Assembly: GCF_936943645.1 (NCBI RefSeq)
Contig: NZ_CAKZJO010000104.1
Span: forward strand, 1-64,000
DNA length: 64,000 bases
Source of the DNA: an uncultured Bradyrhizobium sp.
GTDB lineage: Bacteria > Pseudomonadota > Alphaproteobacteria > Rhizobiales > Xanthobacteraceae
Direction: 5' to 3'
Position 1 is the stretch's first letter. Every line of letters begins with the position of its first letter. Position numbers and translations under genes: made by a program. Under the pieces are notes generated by a model. That model was not told the origin of the DNA. It searched no databases and saw only the letters and a list, made by a program, of their open reading frames with translations. Positions 26,931 to 35,049 of the stretch are shown one piece after another.

Positions 26931-28253
26931 ATGGAGCAGCCTGCCCGGCACTACGATTCTGGCGTATCGACCCCGTCGGCAGCCCCCGCGGCGGCGCGGA
27001 CGCTGCTCGTCGATCTCGAAGGCGGCCTGCTGCGGTCCGAGCTGCTGATGGAGGCGCTGTTCTCCAGCCCCGGCCGCATGTTGGCCCGCTTCGGCGCGGG
27101 CGGACGACCGGGTATGGCGGCGCTTACCGATATTCTGGCGAAGGCCGAGATCGACTACGCCCATCTGCCCTATGAGTCCGATGTGCTGAACCAGGCGCTG
27201 GCGGCGCGGGCGCGGGGCGAGAAGATCTATCTGGTCGCCGACCGCTTCGCCCGTCATGCCGCTTGCATCGCAGCGCATCTCGGTTTCGACGGCGTGGTTG
27301 CGCCGGCGGATCTCGCCGCAGGCGACCTCCCCTTCGATCGCGCCTCCCTCGCGCGCGTCAGTGCGCGCGCGCGGGGCCGTGCCAGCCTGAAGACCTGGGC
27401 CAAGGCGCTGCGCGTCTATCAATACGCCAAGAACACGCTGGTGTTCGTGCCCGTCATCACCGCGCATCAGCTCAACTTTGCCTCGCTCGGTTCCGCGCTG
27501 CTGGCGTTCCTGGCGTTTTCGGCCTGTGCGTCGGGCGCCTATCTGATGAACGATCTGCTGGATCTCGCCGCCGACCGGCAGCATCCGACCAAGCGCCATC
27601 GCGCGCTCGCGGCCGGCGACTTGCCGATCTCCTCGGCGCTGGCGGCGATCCCCGCGCTGTGGCTGTTCGCAGTCGCGGCCGCCCTCTTCATCTCGCCGCT
27701 GTTCCTCGGCGTGCTCGGCGCCTATCTCGCCACCACGATCGCCTATTCGCTCGTGCTCAAGCGCAAGATGCTGGTCGATATCGTCACGCTCGCCGGCCTC
27801 TACACGCTGCGCATCGTTGCCGGCGCGGTCGGCGTCGGCGTGGTGCTGTCGGAATGGCTGCTGATCTTCTCGCTGTTCGTGTTCACCTCGCTGGCTCTGA
27901 TCAAGCGCTTCAGCGAGCTCAGCATGCGCGAGAGCGCCGGCCTCGCCGATCCCTCCAACCGCGACTATCGCGTCACCGATCTGCACGTCATCGGCGCGAT
28001 GGCGGCGGCGAGCGCGATGAACGCGGTGACCGTGTTCTCGCTCTATGTCTCCTCGACCGCGGTGACGCCGCTGTACAGCCGACCCTGGATGCTGTGGCTG
28101 CTGACCCCGCTGCTGCTGTACTGGTTTGGCCGCGCCCTGATGATGGCGCATCGCCGCGAGATGCCCGACGATCCCATTCTCTACGCCTTCCGCGACGGCC
28201 CGAGCCGCATCACGGTCGCGGCGATGATCTGCATCATGCTGGCGGCGATCTGA
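26931..28253 (+). CDS. UbiA-family polyprenyl-phosphate phosphoribosyltransferase fused to a HAD-like domain
   Basis: A 440-residue protein. Residues about 20-125 form a HAD-like domain with degenerate motif I (VDLEGGLLRSE instead of DxDGT) and an altered motif II (LVADRFAR), so phosphatase activity is doubtful. From about 150 on is a nine-helix UbiA domain with NDLLDLAADRQHPTKRHRALAAGDLP, very close to the NDxxDxxxDxxHPTKR motif of mycobacterial decaprenyl-phosphate phosphoribosyltransferase. A second motif is YSLVLKRKMLVDIVTLAGLYTLRI. It likely transfers phosphoribose from PRPP to a polyprenyl phosphate, the step before the DprE1/DprE2-like enzymes encoded 6 kb upstream. Confidence 0.85.
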   Translation: MEQPARHYDSGVSTPSAAPAAARTLLVDLEGGLLRSELLMEALFSSPGRMLARFGAGGRPGMAALTDILAKAEIDYAHLPYESDVLNQALAARARGEKIYLVADRFARHAACIAAHLGFDGVVAPADLAAGDLPFDRASLARVSARARGRASLKTWAKALRVYQYAKNTLVFVPVITAHQLNFASLGSALLAFLAFSACASGAYLMNDLLDLAADRQHPTKRHRALAAGDLPISSALAAIPALWLFAVAAALFISPLFLGVLGAYLATTIAYSLVLKRKMLVDIVTLAGLYTLRIVAGAVGVGVVLSEWLLIFSLFVFTSLALIKRFSELSMRESAGLADPSNRDYRVTDLHVIGAMAAASAMNAVTVFSLYVSSTAVTPLYSRPWMLWLLTPLLLYWFGRALMMAHRREMPDDPILYAFRDGPSRITVAAMICIMLAAI

Positions 28254-28359
28254 CCGAACCCCGCGCTTGCGCGGCCCGCCGGCAATGGCTACATCGCGGG
28301 CAATCCGAATTAGCTATTGTGCCGACGCAACCGAATTCGACCCGAGGTTTTGAAACGCC

Positions 28360-28974
28360 ATGACCGTACGCCTGCACCGCGGCGACCTGCCCGACCTGTC
28401 CCGCTACACCGGAGCGGTTGCGATCGACACCGAGACCATGGGGCTGAATCCGCATCGCGACCGGCTCTGCGTGGTGCAGCTCTCGCCCGGCGACGGCAGC
28501 GCCGACGTGGTGCAGATCCCCAAGGGCCATACCGACGCGCCGAACCTGAAGGCCCTCCTGGCCAATCCCGCCATCACAAAGATCTTCCACTTCGCGCGGT
28601 TCGACGTCGCGGTGCTGTACCAGACCTTCGGCGTCATGACCGGGCCGATTTACTGCACCAAGATTGCCTCCCGCCTGACCCGCACCTACACCGACCGCCA
28701 CGGCCTGAAAGACCTCGTGCGCGAGGTGCTCAATGTCGACCTGTCCAAGCAGCAGCAGTCCAGCGACTGGGGTTCCGACAGCCTGACCGAGCCGCAGCTC
28801 GCCTATGCCGCATCCGACGTGCTGCATCTGCATGCCTTGCGCGAACGGCTGGATGCCATGCTGGTCCGGGAGGGCCGCACCGCGCTCGCAAAAGCCTGTT
28901 TCGACTTCCTGCCGACCCGTGCCCTGCTCGACCTCCAGGGCTGGGAGGAAGAGGACATTTTCGCGCATTCCTGA
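28360..28974 (+). CDS. rnd: Ribonuclease D-type 3'-5' exonuclease
   Basis: A 204-residue protein consisting only of the DEDDy exonuclease domain. Exo I is AIDTETMGLN, Exo II FHFARFDVAVL and Exo III YAASDVLHLHALRERLD. The HRDC domain of E. coli RNase D (about 375 residues) is absent, a short form common in alphaproteobacteria. It trims 3' ends of structured RNAs such as tRNA precursors. It lies upstream of lptC on the same strand with a gap of about 180 bases. Confidence 0.88.
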   Translation: MTVRLHRGDLPDLSRYTGAVAIDTETMGLNPHRDRLCVVQLSPGDGSADVVQIPKGHTDAPNLKALLANPAITKIFHFARFDVAVLYQTFGVMTGPIYCTKIASRLTRTYTDRHGLKDLVREVLNVDLSKQQQSSDWGSDSLTEPQLAYAASDVLHLHALRERLDAMLVREGRTALAKACFDFLPTRALLDLQGWEEEDIFAHS

Positions 28975-29156
28975 GCCCTGACCCGTCGGTTAGACTTGGG
29001 CTGCGCCCCGTTTCGGACACTTTCGTGCGGCCTGTCGAAGCCCGATATGCCAAGGCTGATATGTCCAAGGCTGTCCAGGCTGCACATTGGGGCCATGACG
29101 GGTACAATGGATTTGCCCCTCAACCCGGCCTGGCGAGCGACACCTCAGGAGCGCAG

Positions 29157-29882
29157 GTGAATTCGGCCCACAGTACCACCTACGATGCCGCGCTTGCGGC
29201 GAAGTTTGCCAGCGCGGCGCGCCACAGCCGCCTGGTGCGGATTCTGCGGGTCTCGGTTCCGGCGACGGTGGTCGTGGCCATGGCCGTGATCATCTACATC
29301 GCGTTCTTCAACAAGTTCAGGATGCCGGAGCTGCCGCTCACCGTCGAGAACCTGGTGGTGTCGGGCACCAAGATCACGATGGAATCGCCGCATCTGTCCG
29401 GCTTCACGCCGGATCAGCGGCCCTACGAGCTCTGGGCCAAGACCGCGACGCAGGACATCACCGATCCCGACCATGTCGATCTCAACGATTTGCGCGCGAA
29501 GGTGCTGATGGAGGATCAATCGACCCTGCTCCTCGATGCCCGCACCGGCCGCTTCGACAACAAGCAGCAGCAGCTCGATCTGCACAAGGACATCTTCCTG
29601 CGCACCTCCACCGGCTATGAAGCGCGGCTGAACTCCGCCTTCGTCGACATGAACAAGGGCACGGTGTCCTCGGACGAGCGTGTCGACGTCAAGCTGACCA
29701 ACGGCACGTTGACCGCGGACCGCTTGCGCATCACCGAAGGCGGCGACGTCATCCGTTTCGAAGGCAATGTGGTGATGCATCTGGACAAGCTGGACGAGCC
29801 GGCCGCACAGCCTGCGCCGGTCGAGCCTGCGCCGCCGGTGAAGACGCGTACGCCTCAGAACAAGTCTGCCAATTCAAAGTGA
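29157..29882 (+). CDS. lptC: LPS export protein LptC
   Basis: The chosen GTG at 29157 has an AGGAGC site nearby and gives 241 residues; ATG 29061 would add 32. One membrane segment (VSVPATVVVAMAVIIYIAFF) anchors a periplasmic OstA-like beta-jellyroll with KITMESPHLSGFTPDQRPYELWAKTATQD and NVVMHLDKL at the end. LptC links the LptBFG transporter to LptA for lipopolysaccharide transfer across the periplasm. A GTGA overlap with a possible lptA start and the following lptA, lptB order support the call. Confidence 0.9.
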   Translation: MNSAHSTTYDAALAAKFASAARHSRLVRILRVSVPATVVVAMAVIIYIAFFNKFRMPELPLTVENLVVSGTKITMESPHLSGFTPDQRPYELWAKTATQDITDPDHVDLNDLRAKVLMEDQSTLLLDARTGRFDNKQQQLDLHKDIFLRTSTGYEARLNSAFVDMNKGTVSSDERVDVKLTNGTLTADRLRITEGGDVIRFEGNVVMHLDKLDEPAAQPAPVEPAPPVKTRTPQNKSANSK

Positions 29883-29887
29883 TTTTC

Positions 29888-30604
29888 ATGACCAACATCT
29901 TTTCGCGCAGCGACGACAAGCGGTGCGCCATCGTCAGCGCGGCCGCACTTGCCGTCGGCATCGCGTTCGCCGCCACGGGCGCGGCCATCGCGCAGAGCAC
30001 CATGCAAGGCGTGCCCAACGCGATGCAGGGCTTTTCCCAGAATCGCGACCAGCCGATCCAGATCGAGGCTGCTTCGCTCGAGATGCGTGACAAGAAGAAG
30101 GAGGCGACCTTCGCCGGCAACGTGAAGGTCGTGCAGGGCGATACCACCATGACCTCGAAGACGCTGGTGGTGTTTTACGAATCGGGTGGCGGCGACAAGC
30201 CGGCCACGCCTCAGCCTGCGGCCAAGGCGGCCAAGGGTGCGCCGATGCAGTCGGCGCAGCCAGGTCCGGGCGGCAGCTCCTCGATCAAGCGGCTGGAGGC
30301 CCGCGGCAACGTCGTGGTCACCCAGAAGGACCAGGTGGTGACCGGCGACACCGCCGTGTTCGACACCAAGACCAATCTCATCACCATGCTCGGCGGTTCC
30401 GGCCAGGTCGTCCTGACCCAGTGCAAGAATGTGCTGCGCGGCGACCGGCTGATGGTCGACATGACGACAGGCGTGTCGCGCGTGGAATCCGACAATGGCC
30501 GGGTCCAAGCGCTGCTGCCGCAGGGCGGCGGCAACGATTGCGGTTCGGGCAAGGGGGGCGGGGCGCCGCCTTTGCAATTGCCCGGCGCAAGTAAACCGAA
30601 ATAA
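29888..30604 (+). CDS. lptA: LPS transport periplasmic protein LptA
   Basis: From ATG 29888 the protein has 238 residues; a GTG at 29879, overlapping the lptC stop as GTGA, is an alternative. A signal peptide ends near TGAAIAQ. The OstA-like domain has QPIQIEAASLEMRDKKKEATFAGNVKVVQGD, then after a Pro/Ala insert (about 105-130) RLEARGNVVVTQKDQVVTGDTAVFD and VLRGDRLMVDMTTG. LptA subunits form the beta-jellyroll bridge that carries LPS from LptC to the outer-membrane LptDE complex. The C-terminal tail is Gly/Pro-rich. Confidence 0.92.
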   Translation: MTNIFSRSDDKRCAIVSAAALAVGIAFAATGAAIAQSTMQGVPNAMQGFSQNRDQPIQIEAASLEMRDKKKEATFAGNVKVVQGDTTMTSKTLVVFYESGGGDKPATPQPAAKAAKGAPMQSAQPGPGGSSSIKRLEARGNVVVTQKDQVVTGDTAVFDTKTNLITMLGGSGQVVLTQCKNVLRGDRLMVDMTTGVSRVESDNGRVQALLPQGGGNDCGSGKGGGAPPLQLPGASKPK

Positions 30605-30826
30605 ATTCAAAGGCTTGGTTCGGATGTTGCCGAACCGAGGTTGAAGCTTGGCCGGCGAGACTGTATCTAGCGCGCAGGGCTTTCGAAGCGGGGACCGCCG
30701 CTTTTCGGGCGTGTTTCACTGGGCATGAGACATCCCTTCACTCATGCTGCGTCGGCTCATCGAGAGGCCGGTGCGGCAGACCCCGCGAATTCGCGCGGGA
30801 TCGTCGCGAAAGGCTAGAAGGCGGGG

Positions 30827-31846
30827 ATGGTCGATCTTTTCAGCATGTTCCGTCGGCGCCCCGCCAAGCGCGGCCGGCCAGGATTTGCGCGTCAGGACAT
30901 CACCGCGCTCGGTGACAGCGTCGGCGGGCTGGTGGCCAGCCCGATCAGGGACTCGGCGCCGCTGGCGCGCGACCAGGCGATGCATGCGCCCGATCAGTTC
31001 CAGGGAGATTATCAAGGCGATTACAAGCCCGATTACCATGCCGAGCCACGTCCGCAGGCCGTTCATCCCTTGCGGAACGCCGCCAGGTCGAATGGCGATG
31101 GCGGGCCTCAGCTCCTGAAGCGGCCGGGCTTCCTGGCTGTGCATAGCGTGGAAAAGGCCTATGGCAGCCGCAAGGTGGTGCGCGGTGTCAGCATCTATGT
31201 GCGCCGCGGCGAAGCGGTCGGCCTGCTCGGGCCGAACGGCGCCGGCAAGACCACCGTGTTCTACATGATCACCGGCCTGATCAAGGCCGATCGCGGCGCG
31301 ATCGAGCTCGACGGCCACGACGTCACGAAGCTGCCGATGTACCAGCGCGCGCGGCTCGGGATCGGCTATCTGCCGCAGGAGGCCTCGATCTTCCGCGGCC
31401 TCACCGTCGAGCAGAACATCCGCGCCGTGCTCGAAGTCGTCGAGCCCTCGCGCAAGAAGCGCGAGGAGCAGCTCGATTCCCTGCTCGACGAGTTCAACAT
31501 CACCCGCCTGCGCAAATCGCCGTCGATCGCGCTCTCGGGCGGCGAACGCCGCCGCGTCGAGATTGCGCGCGCGCTGGCGACGCGTCCGAACTACATGCTG
31601 CTCGACGAGCCCTTCGCGGGCATCGATCCGATCGCGGTCGGCGACATCCAGGACCTCGTCCGCCATCTCACCAATCGCGGCATCGGCGTGCTCATCACCG
31701 ACCACAATGTGCGTGAGACGCTCGGCCTCACCGATCGCGCCTATATCGTCTATGCCGGTGAAATCCTGACCGAGGGGAGTCCGGATGAGATCGTCGCCGA
31801 TCCGGACGTACGCCGCCTTTACCTTGGCGAGGAATTCCGCCTCTAG
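30827..31846 (+). CDS. lptB: LPS export ABC transporter ATPase LptB (with N-terminal extension)
   Basis: A 339-residue protein. Residues 1 to about 98 are a low-complexity, probably disordered extension (with DYQGDYKPDYH) not found in the 240-residue E. coli LptB. The ABC core follows: Walker A GPNGAGKTT, Q-loop QEASIF, signature LSGGERRR, Walker B MLLDEPFAGID and switch His in ITDHNVRETL, ending YLGEEFRL. It powers LPS extraction from the inner membrane with LptFG. It is located between lptA and rpoN, the common order. Confidence 0.95.
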   Translation: MVDLFSMFRRRPAKRGRPGFARQDITALGDSVGGLVASPIRDSAPLARDQAMHAPDQFQGDYQGDYKPDYHAEPRPQAVHPLRNAARSNGDGGPQLLKRPGFLAVHSVEKAYGSRKVVRGVSIYVRRGEAVGLLGPNGAGKTTVFYMITGLIKADRGAIELDGHDVTKLPMYQRARLGIGYLPQEASIFRGLTVEQNIRAVLEVVEPSRKKREEQLDSLLDEFNITRLRKSPSIALSGGERRRVEIARALATRPNYMLLDEPFAGIDPIAVGDIQDLVRHLTNRGIGVLITDHNVRETLGLTDRAYIVYAGEILTEGSPDEIVADPDVRRLYLGEEFRL

Positions 31847-31917
31847 CCCGTTTTTGCGTTTCGTCAAGACGTGTACATCGGGCCCGGACTAGGATAAGCA
31901 AAAATCGGACCAATTTT

Positions 31918-31934
31918 GGGAACGGTTCTTGCTT
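31918..31934 (+). promoter_or_regulatory. Sigma-54-like -24/-12 site overlapping the rpoN start
   Basis: GGGAACGGTTCTTGCTT has GG and GC exactly 10 bases apart, and a full TTGCTT -12 element. The -24 half is imperfect (GGGAAC for TGGCAC). The start of transcription would fall inside rpoN, so it fits a blocking or autoregulatory site better than an rpoN promoter. Confidence 0.4.
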
Positions 31935-31935
31935 C

Positions 31936-33555
31936 ATGGCGCTTACGCAGAGATTAGAGTTCCGGCAATCGCAGTCGCTGGTCATGACGCCGCAGCTGAT
32001 GCAGGCGATCAAGCTGCTGCAATTGTCCAATCTCGATCTCACGACCTTCGTGGAGGAGGAGCTCGAGCGGAACCCGCTGCTGGAGCGGGCCAACGACGAG
32101 GCTCCGGGCGGCGAAGCCCCGGCCGAGGCCGGCCAGTTCAGCGATAACGACGATTTCGGCGGCAGCAGCGACGAGCCGGGCGGCGGTCCGGGCGAGGCGT
32201 TCGAGCCGGGCCAGGAAGAGTGGATGAGCAAGGATCTCGGCACCCGCGCCGAGATCGAGCAAACCCTGGACACGGGCCTGGACAACGTCTTCTCCGAGGA
32301 GCCTGCCGAGGCGGCCGCGCGCAACGCCCAGGATGCCGCTCCGACCACCTACACCGAATGGGGCGGCGGCGCCTCCGGCGATGAGGACTACAATCTCGAA
32401 GCCTTCGTCGCGGCCGAGACGACGCTTGCCGACCACCTCGCCGAGCAGCTTTCGGTGGCCTTCACCGGGGCCGCACAGCGCATGATCGGCCAGTACCTCA
32501 TCGACCTCGTCGACGAGGCTGGCTATCTGCCGCCCGATCTCGGCCAGGCCGCGGAACGTCTCGGCGCAACGCAAAAGGACGTCGAAGACGTCCTCGCCGT
32601 GCTGCAAAAATTCGACCCGCCCGGGGTCTGTGCGCGCAATTTGAGCGAGTGCCTCGCGATCCAGCTCCGTGAGCTTGACCGCTACGACCCCGCGATGCAG
32701 GCCCTGGTCGAGCATCTCGATCTCCTCGCCAAGCGTGACATCGCGGCACTTCGAAAGCTCTGCGGCGTCGACGACGAGGACATTGCCGACATGATCGGCG
32801 AGATCCGCCGCCTCAATCCCAAGCCCGGCATGAAGTTCGGCTCGGCGCGTTTGCAGACCATGGTGCCGGACGTCTATGTCCGCCCGGGTCCGGACGGCGG
32901 TTGGCATGTCGAGCTCAACAGCGACACCTTGCCGCGCGTGCTGGTCAACCAGACCTATTATTCCGAGCTGTCGAAGAAGATCGGCAAGGACGGCGACAAA
33001 TCCTATTTCACCGACGCGCTGCAGAACGCGACCTGGCTGGTGCGCGCGCTCGACCAGCGCGCCCGTACCATCCTGAAGGTCGCGACCGAGATCGTGCGCC
33101 AGCAGGACGGCTTCTTCACCCACGGCGTGGCGCACTTACGGCCGCTCAATCTGAAGGCCGTGGCCGACGCCATCCAGATGCACGAATCCACGGTGTCGCG
33201 CGTCACCGCCAACAAATACATGGCGACCAATCGCGGCACGTTCGAGCTGAAATATTTCTTCACGGCTTCGATCGCCTCGGCCGACGGGGGCGAAGCGCAT
33301 TCAGCCGAAGCCGTGCGCCACCACATCAAGCAGCTGATCGATTCGGAGGAGCCCAGCGCGATCCTGTCCGACGACACCATCGTGGAACGCTTGCGCGCCT
33401 CGGGAATTGATATTGCCCGCCGCACGGTCGCGAAGTACCGCGAAGCCATGCGCATTCCGTCCTCGGTGCAACGCCGCCGCGACAAGCAGAGCGCCCTTGG
33501 TAACGTTCTCTCCACCGCACTGTCCGATCGCTCCCGCAACACCGAACCGGCCTGA
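31936..33555 (+). CDS. rpoN: RNA polymerase sigma-54 factor
   Basis: A 539-residue sigma-54. Region I is Gln/Leu-rich (QRLEFRQSQSLVMTPQLMQAIKLLQ), and an acidic region II runs to about 135. Core-binding and DNA-binding region III contains the helix-turn-helix region HESTVSRVTANKYMATNRGTFELKYFF. The RpoN box ARRTVAKYRE (about 494-503) is intact. It directs -24/-12 promoters for nitrogen metabolism and other functions with AAA+ activators. Bradyrhizobium can carry two rpoN copies; this one sits in the conserved lptB-rpoN-hpf-ptsN context. Confidence 0.96.
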   Translation: MALTQRLEFRQSQSLVMTPQLMQAIKLLQLSNLDLTTFVEEELERNPLLERANDEAPGGEAPAEAGQFSDNDDFGGSSDEPGGGPGEAFEPGQEEWMSKDLGTRAEIEQTLDTGLDNVFSEEPAEAAARNAQDAAPTTYTEWGGGASGDEDYNLEAFVAAETTLADHLAEQLSVAFTGAAQRMIGQYLIDLVDEAGYLPPDLGQAAERLGATQKDVEDVLAVLQKFDPPGVCARNLSECLAIQLRELDRYDPAMQALVEHLDLLAKRDIAALRKLCGVDDEDIADMIGEIRRLNPKPGMKFGSARLQTMVPDVYVRPGPDGGWHVELNSDTLPRVLVNQTYYSELSKKIGKDGDKSYFTDALQNATWLVRALDQRARTILKVATEIVRQQDGFFTHGVAHLRPLNLKAVADAIQMHESTVSRVTANKYMATNRGTFELKYFFTASIASADGGEAHSAEAVRHHIKQLIDSEEPSAILSDDTIVERLRASGIDIARRTVAKYREAMRIPSSVQRRRDKQSALGNVLSTALSDRSRNTEPA

Positions 33556-33635
33556 TTGCGCTGGCGCGAAATCGCGCTACTCTCCTCCATTCGCGACCGA
33601 TCCAATCTTGGCAAGCAAACCAAGCGAGGCATCAC

Positions 33636-34247
33636 ATGACTCTTCGGATTTCGGGCAAGAGCGTCAGTGTCGGCGAGGCCCTGCGCGGCCGCGTGACCGA
33701 CCGGACTGAAGAGGTCCTGCGCAAATATTTCGACGGCAATTATTCCGGCCACATCACGCTCAGCAAGGACGGCTTCGGCTTCCGTACCGACTGCGCACTG
33801 CATCTGGATTCCGGCATCACGCTGGAAGCCGATTCGAACGCGCCGGATGCCTATGCCAGCGCCGACCAGGCCCTGGTGATGATCGAGAAGCGCCTCAAGC
33901 GCTACAAGAGCCGCCTCAAGGACCGCTCGGCCCGCAAGGCCCATGTCGCCTCCGCTGCGCTCGCGGCCTTGGACGCCACGGCTTACGTGCTGGAGGCGCC
34001 GGGCGAGGGTGAAGACGAGGATGAGGTGACCGGCTACAGCCCGGTGATCATCGCCGAATCGACCACCTCCTTGAAGCCGCTGTCGGTCAGCGAGGCCGTC
34101 ATGGAACTCGATCTCAGCGGGGCACCCTGCCTGGTATTCCAGCATGGCTCCAGCGGCCGGGTGAACATCATTTACCGCCGGGCCGACGGCAATGTCGGCT
34201 GGATCGACCCGCCTGGTGCGAAACCGGACGGCAAGACGGGCGGCTAG
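33636..34247 (+). CDS. hpf: Ribosome hibernation-promoting factor, long form
   Basis: A 203-residue long HPF/RaiA protein. The N-domain MTLRISGKSVSVGEALRGRV..LRKYFDGNYSGHITLSKDGFGF binds the 30S decoding region. A linker joins it to the C-terminal dimerisation domain KPLSVSEAVMELDLSGAPCLVFQHGSSGRVNIIYRR. Long forms pair 70S ribosomes into 100S dimers in stationary phase. Its location between rpoN and ptsN is the usual proteobacterial order. Confidence 0.94.
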   Translation: MTLRISGKSVSVGEALRGRVTDRTEEVLRKYFDGNYSGHITLSKDGFGFRTDCALHLDSGITLEADSNAPDAYASADQALVMIEKRLKRYKSRLKDRSARKAHVASAALAALDATAYVLEAPGEGEDEDEVTGYSPVIIAESTTSLKPLSVSEAVMELDLSGAPCLVFQHGSSGRVNIIYRRADGNVGWIDPPGAKPDGKTGG

Positions 34248-34313
34248 GCCGAAACCAAAGCCCGTATGATCCCCAGGGCTTAACAATGACCGTGGCAAAG
34301 CCGCACGCGGCAG

Positions 34314-34330
34314 TTGGCACCGGGATTGCG
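34314..34330 (+). promoter_or_regulatory. Candidate sigma-54 promoter upstream of ptsN
   Basis: TTGGCACCGGGATTGCG carries TGGCAC and TTGC with GG-N10-GC spacing, differing from consensus only outside the core. It lies in the 219-base hpf-ptsN gap on the ptsN strand; predicted start of transcription is near 34341, about 126 bases before the ptsN start codon. Confidence 0.6.
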
Positions 34331-34466
34331 TTGGAGTAGAAGCGCCCCACATCAGGATCGGGGCTAAGTCCCCCTCCTGCTTCACCTTCTTGCCGCCGGC
34401 CGGGCTCGATTCGACTGAGCCGGCCATTTCGGAACCTGACGGTTTAATTCACCTCGGAAACCTTCC

Positions 34467-34928
34467 ATGCCGATTACCGATCTGGTCGCACCCGAGGCGA
34501 TTCTCCCGGCATTGAAGGTCAACAGCAAGAAGCAGGCTCTGCAGGAGCTCGCCGCCAAGGCCGCCGAGTTGACCGGACAGAACGAGCGTTCCGTGTTCGA
34601 GGTGCTGCTGCAGCGTGAGAAGCTCGGCACCACAGCAGTCGGCTATGGCGTCGCCATTCCGCACGGCAAGCTGCCCAAGCTGGAAAAGATCTTCGGCCTG
34701 TTCGCACGCCTCGATCGTCCGATCGATTTCGAGGCCATGGACGGCCAGCCGGTCGATCTGGTCTTCCTGCTGCTCGCTCCCGAAGGCGCCGGCGCCGATC
34801 ATCTCAAGGCGCTCGCCCGCATCGCCCGCCTCTTGCGCGACCAGGACATCGCCAAGAAGCTGCGCGCCTCGCGCGACGCCCAGGCGATCTACTCCGTGCT
34901 GGCCCTGCCGCCGGCGACCGCGGCGTAA
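34467..34928 (+). CDS. ptsN: PTS IIA-like nitrogen-regulatory protein PtsN (EIIA-Ntr)
   Basis: A 153-residue EIIA of the fructose/Ntr type. The phosphorylated His lies in GVAIPHGKLP (about residue 66). Other conserved parts are LLQREKLGTTAVGYG and FDAMDGQPVDLVFLLLAP-type sequence (FEAMDGQPVDLVFLL here). It takes phosphate from EI-Ntr and NPr and, depending on state, controls potassium transport, ABC transporters and stringent response in relatives. It is preceded by a sigma-54-like promoter, so its expression may depend on the rpoN product encoded nearby. Confidence 0.95.
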   Translation: MPITDLVAPEAILPALKVNSKKQALQELAAKAAELTGQNERSVFEVLLQREKLGTTAVGYGVAIPHGKLPKLEKIFGLFARLDRPIDFEAMDGQPVDLVFLLLAPEGAGADHLKALARIARLLRDQDIAKKLRASRDAQAIYSVLALPPATAA

Positions 34929-35049
34929 GCTTTCTCCTGTTCGAACCCGCACGGCTTCGTCTGCGACTGATCTTGCAGCCGGGCGCGGCGATATGTCGTC
35001 ACCATGCTGACCTGCCACCGGCACAATTTCGGCGCGGGGATTTGTCGAC

